Shown here: positions 13,673 through 18,784 of the stretch, piece by piece
Layout: every line of letters starts with the position of its first letter
Numbering within the stretch: position 1 is the stretch's first letter
Assembly: GCA_014859835.1 (NCBI GenBank)
Contig: JACZKW010000009.1
Span: 1-18,784, forward strand
DNA from: UBA9653 sp014859835
Lineage (GTDB): Archaea > Thermoplasmatota > Thermoplasmata > UBA10834
Direction: 5' to 3'
Length of the DNA: 18,784 nt
The notes under the pieces: model-generated
Told to the model about the DNA's origin: nothing
Seen by the model: only the letters and a program-made list of their open reading frames with translations
Databases searched by the model: none
Made by a program: the position numbers and the translations under genes

Positions 13673-14626
13673 ATGGCGGAAGAGGACACGAAACCGTTCA
13701 GGTTCCATCTCGAGGTCAGGGAAAGACCCTACGACCTGCTGATGTGCATCGTGCTCGCGCTGGTGCTCGTCGCCCTGGTCCTATTCGTCCCCGATAGTCT
13801 TGCGCGCCAGATACTCGGACTCATATTCGTTCTGTTCCTGCCAGGATATGCAGCGACTGCCGCTCTGTTCCCAGAGAACGAGCAGATAGACGGGATAGAA
13901 AGGGTGGCCCTCAGCTTCGGACTCAGCATAGCGATCGTCCCGCTCATAGGCCTTGCACTTAATTTCACACCATTCGGGATACGGCTGGACCCGATACTAG
14001 CGAGCGTCTCCGCGTTCATAATCGCCGCATCGTTGATCGGATGGTATCGAAGGGTCAGCATACCAGAGGATGAGCGGTTCGCGATCGTCGTCGACTTCGA
14101 GATGGACTGGAAGGGCATGCCGATGGTCGACAAGATGCTGACGATAGGCATCGCTGTCATGCTCATCGCATCGGTCGTGGTGCTCGCATGGGCCATCACC
14201 ACACCAAGGGAAGGTGAGACATTCACACAGTTGGCATTGCTGGGCCCTGGCGGCATGGCAGCCGACTATCCCAGAAACCTGACGGTCGGTGAGGATGCGA
14301 GGGTGCTGCTGAGTGTGAAATCCTTCGAGCACGAACCGATGAACTACACGATCGTGATCGTGTTGACGAATGCGACCGATTACAACTTCACGACGGATGA
14401 CTACTCGATCGATTGGGGTCAGACAAATGTCATGACACCATACAGTGCCATAGCGCAGAACTTCTCGATCGATCATCTGGAGTATTACAACCAGACCTTC
14501 GACTTCAATGTCACCGAGGAGGGCACGTGGAAGCTGCAGTTCCTGCTGTTCATCGAGGGGCAGCCGCTCACGCAGGACTCCTACAGAGGGACGCACCTAT
14601 GGCTCATTGTGTCTCCGAGGGAATGA
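13673..14626 (+). CDS. DUF1616 membrane protein
   Basis: From the ATG at 13673 the protein has 317 residues; GTG at 13652 is an alternative start. The N-terminal half has about four helices and the typical DUF1616 signature: GLIFVLFLPGYAATAALFP, an acidic turn, ERVALSFGLSIAIVPLIGL, and LNFTPFGI. A further helix near residues 152-175 leads to a C-terminal beta-rich domain, predicted to be outside the cell, ending HLWLIVSP. This domain carries seven N-x-S/T sequons within 80 residues (bases 14276-14515), so it is probably heavily N-glycosylated. The family function is not established; members occur widely in archaea. Its position opposite the MoxR operon and near the archaeosortase suggests a role at the cell envelope, which is an inference. 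Confidence 0.9.
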   Translation: MAEEDTKPFRFHLEVRERPYDLLMCIVLALVLVALVLFVPDSLARQILGLIFVLFLPGYAATAALFPENEQIDGIERVALSFGLSIAIVPLIGLALNFTPFGIRLDPILASVSAFIIAASLIGWYRRVSIPEDERFAIVVDFEMDWKGMPMVDKMLTIGIAVMLIASVVVLAWAITTPREGETFTQLALLGPGGMAADYPRNLTVGEDARVLLSVKSFEHEPMNYTIVIVLTNATDYNFTTDDYSIDWGQTNVMTPYSAIAQNFSIDHLEYYNQTFDFNVTEEGTWKLQFLLFIEGQPLTQDSYRGTHLWLIVSPRE

Positions 14627-14744
14627 TCGGACGAGGGCCTCGATGAAGTAGAACACGAGGGACGCGACGAGACCTATGGCACTACAGTCCCGCCAATGCA
14701 TGTACGCCACTGCGATATACATTTTAGTATAATACGTTCTTGTC

Positions 14745-14762
14745 ATATACGCAGTTGTATAT
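14745..14762. promoter_or_regulatory. ATATAC-N6-GTATAT inverted repeat in an AT-rich patch
   Basis: A perfect 6-bp inverted repeat lies in the 245-bp gap between DUF1616 and proC. A third ATATAC copy at 14715-14720 is exactly 30 bp upstream. The patch (about 14690-14770) is clearly more AT-rich than its surroundings. It may be a regulator site for proC or a transcription-end region. Confidence 0.25.
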
Positions 14763-14824
14763 TCGACCCACGTCGTGAGGGCGACCAAGCCGCGGGGAGA
14801 ACGTCCAATTCTGTACCGTTTAGA

Positions 14825-14832
14825 TTATATAT
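14825..14832 (+). promoter_or_regulatory. TATA box for proC
   Basis: TTATATAT ends 39 bases before the ATG at 14872, predicting a start near 14855 and a short leader. Confidence 0.6.
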
Positions 14833-14871
14833 CCGGCTCATTGTGGCCAATATAACAGACAAGGGACCACC

Positions 14872-15708
14872 ATGAACAACAAGAAGATAGCCATCATCGG
14901 CGGAGGCAACATGGGTATTGCCCTTGCGAAGGGCATACTCCAGACCACATGGGCAGCACCGGAACATATCATGGTAGCCGAGCCTCTGAAGGCGAGGTTC
15001 GAGCACATCAAGGTCCTGGTGCCAGGGGTCAAAGTCTCACACTCCAATATCGAAGCGGCCCAGTTCGCGGACATAATAATCCTGTCCGTGAAGCCGCAGA
15101 TACTCCTCAAAGTCGTAGACGAGATCAAGCCTGCTCTGAAGGATAGCAAGCTCCTGATCTCTGTCGCTGCCGGACTCACGACCTCCGAGATGGAGAAGAA
15201 ATCCGGCGGCAAGGTTCACGTAGTCAGGGCGATGCCGAACATCGCGGCTGTGGTCAGGGAAGCGGCTACTGCGATCTGTCCAGGCGAGTATGCGACTGAG
15301 ACGGACATGGCCGCGGCTCAGCACATATTCGAATCGGTCGGCATAGTGGTCGAGGTCGAAGAGGTGCTCATGGACGCCGTCACTGGCCTGAGCGGCACTG
15401 GACCCATGTACGTCTTCCAGATACTCGAAGGCCTTTCCGACGCGGGGGTCAAGGTCGGCCTGTCCAGGGACATCGCCAACACACTTGCGGTGCAGACGCT
15501 CATCGGATCCTCCAAGCTGATACAGGAGACGAAGGAGCACCCTGCGAAGCTGAAGGATCTCGTTACCTCACCTGGTGGCACTGCGATAAGCGCGCTCCAC
15601 TCGCTCGAGAGGAATGGGCTCAAGGCCATGTTGATCGATGCGGTAGAAATCGCTTCGCTGCGGTCGGCGGAACTCGGTCTCAAGAGGAAGGATAAGAGTT
15701 CCGAGTGA
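14872..15708 (+). CDS. proC: Pyrroline-5-carboxylate reductase
   Basis: The 278-residue protein is of usual length for the family. It catalyses the last step of proline synthesis, NAD(P)H-dependent reduction of 1-pyrroline-5-carboxylate to proline, in the cytosol. The dinucleotide-binding motif IIGGGNMG is at 8-15. The C-terminal dimerisation and substrate domain has the family blocks GLSGTGPMYVF, GLSDAGVKVGL, HPAKLKDLVTSPGGTAIS and LRSAELG. All conserved parts are present. The gene stands alone with its own TATA box; no proA or proB is in view. It converges on the small membrane protein gene 66 bases downstream. Nothing links it to the surface genes, so it is probably an independent housekeeping gene. 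Confidence 0.96.
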   Translation: MNNKKIAIIGGGNMGIALAKGILQTTWAAPEHIMVAEPLKARFEHIKVLVPGVKVSHSNIEAAQFADIIILSVKPQILLKVVDEIKPALKDSKLLISVAAGLTTSEMEKKSGGKVHVVRAMPNIAAVVREAATAICPGEYATETDMAAAQHIFESVGIVVEVEEVLMDAVTGLSGTGPMYVFQILEGLSDAGVKVGLSRDIANTLAVQTLIGSSKLIQETKEHPAKLKDLVTSPGGTAISALHSLERNGLKAMLIDAVEIASLRSAELGLKRKDKSSE

Positions 15709-15774
15709 GCGCACGTGTCTCACCGATGTGTCATATAGTTCATGATCCAGCGGGAGCGAGATTCGATTCCTTCA

Positions 15775-16020
15775 TCACGACAATATCTCCCAGACCCGTC
15801 TCACGACTATGATCGCGAAGACGACCAGGAACGTGTAGATGAAAAAGTCGATGCGTTCCTTCAGATGAAGAGGAGTGAACGAATCCGTGAGCTCGCGAAT
15901 GACCAGCACTCCGATCAATATTAGGGTGAGGAATACTTCGAGGCCAGCGCCCATCGAGAGCACGAGGGCGAAGAATACCCAGATCAACATCGCAAGGGCT
16001 ATCTTCTCAGAAAGCTGCAT
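15775..16020 (-). CDS. Small three-helix membrane protein, function unknown
   Basis: The protein has 81 residues from the ATG at 16020. Hydrophobic segments at about 6-23, 26-42 and 57-74 are separated by a turn with Gly-Ala-Gly and by a charged loop (RELTDSFTPLHLKERID). The hydrophobic pattern and the charged turns favour a real membrane protein over chance. It has no recognised family. It stands alone, convergent with proC. A GAGG lies about 8 bases before the ATG. No clear TATA box is seen. Confidence 0.6.
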   Translation of the reverse strand: MQLSEKIALAMLIWVFFALVLSMGAGLEVFLTLILIGVLVIRELTDSFTPLHLKERIDFFIYTFLVVFAIIVVRRVWEILS

Positions 16021-16306
16021 TCCGGTGCCTCAGGTGAGGATTGCCGAAGGTACCATTTGTCCTTTTCTATTAGCGCCAAAACAGGATTGACGAAGAAAAA
16101 CTAGATATCGAAGCGATGACAATGACATCACTGGGATGCACTGAGACTCTCTCAGCATTTCGACAAACAGGAGAGGACTCGATTGAAATATCAATGTCAG
16201 GGACCACTGCTCGCGACAAAGATCCGATTGAACAATGTTCAGTCAGTGCGGGTGATATTCCTCGTCCTGACTCTGACTGCGAGCATGACGGTCGGTCCGT
16301 TATCGC
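16021..16306. other. 286-bp gap between two minus-strand genes
   Basis: This holds the upstream region of the small membrane protein and the 3' flank of the TIM-barrel gene. A plus-strand open frame of 84 codons crosses it, but it runs into the TIM-barrel gene, has no ribosome-binding site, and its composition is unlike a protein. A small inverted repeat TGAAC-AAT-GTTCA is near 16229. No tRNA-like fold or T-tract was found. It may hold a decayed gene or regulatory leader. Confidence 0.4.
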
Positions 16307-17098
16307 TCATCTGAACATCTCACGCAGGCGCTCTATACCTATTCTGAATCCTTCCCCATCATTCACGTGACCGTTCCATATCTCGACTAGGACTGGAACC
16401 TCTGATCCGCTCAGGATGGAGAAGTCCACGTCACCCTCTCCGATCTGCAGGCCTTCACGGTCAGGCGCCTTCGCGTCTGAAGCATGTATGTGCAAGATAT
16501 CCTGTCCAAACGTCTCGATGAATCGTCTGTTGTATCCTTCATCGCCTTCCGGACGCGAGAGATATCCATGGCACAGGTCGAGGGTGAATCCGTCGACGAG
16601 GTCCTGAACGAGCTTCATGTCCTCCATCGAAACGCAGACGTTAGAGACCATCTGCTCTTCCTTTCTGTACCAATAGTACCACGGCATGTTCTCGAGCAAG
16701 AGGTTCTCAGGACCGAGGTCGGCTAATGACCGTTTCAGATTCTCCAGCAGAATCGAGCGATCGACCCGCGAACTGTGGATGCCGCCAGGATGTATGACGA
16801 CCATCCCACAACCGAGCGAATTAGCGACGTCTCTGGTCCTGCATACGATGTCCACAGAAGACGCCCTTACCGCCTCCGATTCGGATGACAGATCGACCAT
16901 GACCTCCGACCCTTCGAACTCCATGAACTCCTGGACATGTACAAGCTCTATGCGAGGCATGGTGGAACACATATCCGCGACCTGCCCGTCGATAATATGC
17001 AGATCCCCGTTGAACAACAACAGTTCTGAGAAATCCGCGCCAGGGACTCTCATACGGAAATAATCATCCAAGCCGACCATCGCGCCTAGCCGAAGCAT
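16307..17098 (-). CDS. Xylose-isomerase-like TIM-barrel protein (sugar isomerase or endonuclease IV-like)
   Basis: From the ATG at 17098 the protein has 263 residues. A TTG 11 codons upstream is rejected because the TATA box fits a short leader to this ATG. The fold is the AP-endonuclease-2/xylose-isomerase barrel. Strand-end metal and acid-base ligands are visible: His103 (VIHPGG), Glu136 (LLLENM), Asp174 and His177 (LDLCHG), His203, His205 and Asp208 (HIHASD), and Glu239 (VEIWNG). A GEGDVDF turn lies before the last strands, as is common in sugar-phosphate isomerase/epimerase members. These ligands suit a divalent metal enzyme. Substrate cannot be told from sequence: sugar isomerase/epimerase is favoured, with DNA repair endonuclease IV-like as the alternative. 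It is divergent from the ABC ATPase gene. Confidence 0.85.
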   Translation of the reverse strand: MLRLGAMVGLDDYFRMRVPGADFSELLLFNGDLHIIDGQVADMCSTMPRIELVHVQEFMEFEGSEVMVDLSSESEAVRASSVDIVCRTRDVANSLGCGMVVIHPGGIHSSRVDRSILLENLKRSLADLGPENLLLENMPWYYWYRKEEQMVSNVCVSMEDMKLVQDLVDGFTLDLCHGYLSRPEGDEGYNRRFIETFGQDILHIHASDAKAPDREGLQIGEGDVDFSILSGSEVPVLVEIWNGHVNDGEGFRIGIERLREMFR

Positions 17099-17130
17099 CG
17101 AATACAACCAAGGGCACGATGGACTACACA

Positions 17131-17138
17131 ATATCTAA
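17131..17138 (-). promoter_or_regulatory. TATA-like box for the TIM-barrel gene
   Basis: On the minus strand ttagatat sits about 32 bases before the ATG at 17098, predicting a very short leader. Confidence 0.4.
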
Positions 17139-17167
17139 ACCAATCCAAGGAGCAGGGATTTCAGAAA

Positions 17168-17176
17168 CAATTATTA
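17168..17176 (+). promoter_or_regulatory. TATA-like box for the ABC ATPase gene
   Basis: The sequence caattatta lies about 29 bases before the ATG at 17205, so transcription probably begins within a few bases of the start codon. It shares the short divergent spacer with the TIM-barrel promoter. Confidence 0.4.
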
Positions 17177-17204
17177 CCTCAGGCGAGGGTAGCCAAGAGC
17201 GTAC

Positions 17205-17876
17205 ATGGCCCCACCTGTAATAGCGATTAAGGACCTGGTCAAGACGTACGATGGAAGACAGCCGGTCCTGAACAGTGTCTCCTTTCTAGTGGATGATCGA
17301 GACTTCGTGGCCGTATACGGAAAGTCCGGATGCGGGAAGACCACGTTACTGAACATCATAGGCGGACTCGACAGACCTTCATCGGGTGACATAGCGATAG
17401 ACGGCATGAGCATCATTGGACTGACCGAGGACGCGCTCGCCACCTTACGCCTCGAGAAGATCGGTTTCGTGTTCCAGGATTACAACCTGCTCCTCGATCT
17501 CACGGTCAGGGAGAATCTGGAGCTCCCGTTGAAATTCTCTAAGAAGAAGGATGCGGGAAGGGTAGGGGAGCTGCTCGAGAAGTTCGACATAGCTGATATC
17601 GCCGACGAGAGGGCGAACAAGATTAGCGGAGGGGAGGCGCAGAGGACGGCTATCGCGAGGGCCATGATGAACAACCCTAGAATAATACTCGCGGACGAGC
17701 CTACAGGCAACCTAGATGACGAGAACGCGGAGAATGTGATCGAAATGTTCCAATTGGCAAGGAAGGAGTTCGGCACCACGGTGGTGCTAGCTACACATGA
17801 CCCGAGTCTGGCATCTCATTCGACCAAGAGGATAAGGCTCATGGAAGGTTCCGCAGAACTTGAGAGTCAGGGATGA
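17205..17876 (+). CDS. ABC transporter ATP-binding protein, LolD/MacB/FtsE type
   Basis: The 223-residue protein has a length typical of this group. Motifs: Walker A GKSGCGKT (39-46), Q-loop Gln91 in FVFQDYN, signature ISGGEAQ (140-146), Walker B IILADEP with Asp164 and Glu165, D-loop NLDD, and His198 in ATHD. All residues for ATP binding and hydrolysis are present. The FVFQDYNLL and LADEPTGNLD wording places it with ATPases that drive MacB/FtsX-like permeases in lipoprotein or peptide export or envelope remodelling. No permease lies next to it on either side within the window; the next gene downstream starts about 100 bases later and is a glycosyl-phosphotransferase. The permease partner must be elsewhere, or the ATPase is shared. 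Confidence 0.93.
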   Translation: MAPPVIAIKDLVKTYDGRQPVLNSVSFLVDDRDFVAVYGKSGCGKTTLLNIIGGLDRPSSGDIAIDGMSIIGLTEDALATLRLEKIGFVFQDYNLLLDLTVRENLELPLKFSKKKDAGRVGELLEKFDIADIADERANKISGGEAQRTAIARAMMNNPRIILADEPTGNLDDENAENVIEMFQLARKEFGTTVVLATHDPSLASHSTKRIRLMEGSAELESQG

Positions 17877-17906
17877 TTGTCATGACCTATTCTGCGCGAC
17901 ATGAAT

Positions 17907-17917
17907 GTATTTATTTA
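17907..17917 (+). promoter_or_regulatory. TATA box for the GT4-type transferase gene
   Basis: gtatttattta lies about 58 bases before the TTG start at 17975, predicting a start near 17942 and a short leader with AGGTGG at 17961-17966. Confidence 0.5.
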
Positions 17918-17974
17918 GACATCGTTACCTGGAAAGTATGAAATATACCCGGTAGATGACAGGTGGGTACTCAG

Positions 17975-18784
17975 TTGGCTGACGAGTTCGCATACATAGG
18001 AGCCTTCGCAATCGCTTTTGCGATGACATTCCTCATCATACCCTGGATGATGCCGAAGTTGAAAGCCAGAGGCGTCGTCGGCAGAGACCTCAACAAGCCG
18101 GGCACCCCACAGGTAGCCGAAATGGGCGGGATCGCCGTTGTCATCGGCTTCTTTGCAGGCGTAAGCCTCCTGCTTGCTGTGGATGGTATCACCAATGTCT
18201 CGCTTCTGAACGTGTCGCTCGCAGTCGTTCTCGGAGCCGCATTCATAGGCATGGTGGACGACCTCTTTGAACTAAGGCAGCGACAGAAGGCGTTCTTCCC
18301 GTTCCTGCTCGCACTTCCGCTCGGTGCGGCATTGGATCCTACAATCAACCTTCCTTTCGTAGGAAACGTTGATTTTGGACCGTTGATGATCATCGCCGCG
18401 CCCTTCGCGATCACCTGCGCTGCGAATGCGGGCAATATGCTCGAAGGATTCAACGGTCTAGGCACAGGACTTGGAATAGTAATGTCTTCAACTCTCGTGA
18501 TACTTGCATTCGCACACAATGATCTGGACGGCGTTTACCTACTCATCCCGCTCCTTGGGTGCCTGGTGGCATTCATGTGGTTCAACAAATACCCCGCCAA
18601 GATATTCCCAGGAGACACCCTCATGTTGTTCATGGGAGCAACGATAGCCGTCGCGGGCATGCTTTCGAGCCTATACCTGCAGACCATCGTAATCTTCGTG
18701 CCCATGATCACTGAATTCTTCCTGAAGATGAGAGGACGGTTCAAAGCGGAGAACTACTGCTCCAACGCCAGCAATGGTCATCTC
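17975..18784 (+). CDS. Polyprenyl-phosphate N-acetylhexosamine-1-phosphate transferase (WecA/ALG7/MraY family), 3' end cut by the window
   Basis: 270 codons are visible from a TTG start with AGGTGG eight bases upstream. GTG at 17963 is in frame and possible. The multi-helix membrane enzyme would transfer HexNAc-1-phosphate from a UDP-sugar to dolichyl phosphate, the first step of N-glycan lipid precursor synthesis. Family blocks are visible: D-x-N-K-P near 39-42 with MGGIAVV, the metal-binding Asp95-Asp96 pair in GMVDDLFELRQRQK, NAGNMLEGFNGLGTG (151-165), and FPGDT with Asp214. These match the archaeal/eukaryal-like branch more than bacterial MraY by impression. It has its own TATA box. It fits with the sequon-rich surface proteins in the window. 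The exact sugar is not knowable from this sequence. Confidence 0.92.
   Translation, partial: MADEFAYIGAFAIAFAMTFLIIPWMMPKLKARGVVGRDLNKPGTPQVAEMGGIAVVIGFFAGVSLLLAVDGITNVSLLNVSLAVVLGAAFIGMVDDLFELRQRQKAFFPFLLALPLGAALDPTINLPFVGNVDFGPLMIIAAPFAITCAANAGNMLEGFNGLGTGLGIVMSSTLVILAFAHNDLDGVYLLIPLLGCLVAFMWFNKYPAKIFPGDTLMLFMGATIAVAGMLSSLYLQTIVIFVPMITEFFLKMRGRFKAENYCSNASNGHL

Noticed and set aside
14597..14788. 63-codon minus-strand frame in the DUF1616-proC gap
   Set aside because: Tyr/Thr-rich content comes from the AT-rich ATATAC patch, and it overlaps the end of DUF1616 with no start signal.
15742..16090. Plus-strand frames across the small three-helix membrane protein
   Set aside because: They are highly charged shadows, while the minus strand gives a coherent hydrophobic pattern with an ATG.
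16116..16370. 84-codon plus-strand frame in the gap before the TIM-barrel gene
   Set aside because: It has no ribosome site, runs antisense into the TIM-barrel gene, and its composition is not protein-like.

Overview
The window looks like chromosomal DNA from a euryarchaeal-type archaeon, most likely a member of the Thermoplasmatota. That placement is an inference from gene content and signals, not from a marker gene. The supporting signs are TATA boxes about 20-40 nt before starts, leaderless or GGAGG/GGTGA-led genes with some GTG and TTG starts, a DUF1616 protein, an archaeosortase with IPEFG-type sorting signals, and a WecA/ALG7-type glycosyl-phosphotransferase. Codon use is GC-biased, which produces many long antisense shadow frames.

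Left part (1-9389, all + strand): this is a cell-surface block. It starts inside a large SdrD_B-like repeat protein with EF-hand-like loops, which ends in two GWN...RYYSYS modules and has no membrane anchor. Two small paralogous secreted proteins follow, each with one Cna-B/carboxypeptidase-regulatory-like domain and a C-terminal IPEFG, membrane helix and basic tail. Then comes a 1913-residue S8 subtilase with a propeptide, a long Ig-like stalk, one C-terminal membrane helix and a basic tail.

Middle part (9400-14626): on the minus strand are an archaeosortase, with Cys221/Arg267/His287 and its own leaderless promoter, and a three-gene set of MoxR ATPase, DUF58 protein and six-helix membrane protein. 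Divergent from these is a DUF1616 membrane protein whose outer domain is dense in N-glycosylation sequons. The archaeosortase is the natural processing enzyme for the two IPEFG proteins.

Right part (14872-18784): mixed genes. These are pyrroline-5-carboxylate reductase (proC), a small three-helix membrane protein, a xylose-isomerase-like TIM-barrel protein, an ABC ATPase of the LolD/MacB type without an adjacent permease, and the start of a polyprenyl-phosphate HexNAc-1-phosphate transferase cut by the window edge. The last could start the N-glycan lipid precursor used on the surface proteins.

The most interesting unit is the surface-assembly neighbourhood: archaeosortase, a paired set of IPEFG substrates sharing a fixed NVT sequon, a giant anchored protease, a repeat adhesin, and MoxR/DUF58/DUF1616. 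I saw no tRNA, rRNA, CRISPR array, transposase or insertion sequence. No gene-free stretch exceeds 300 bases.
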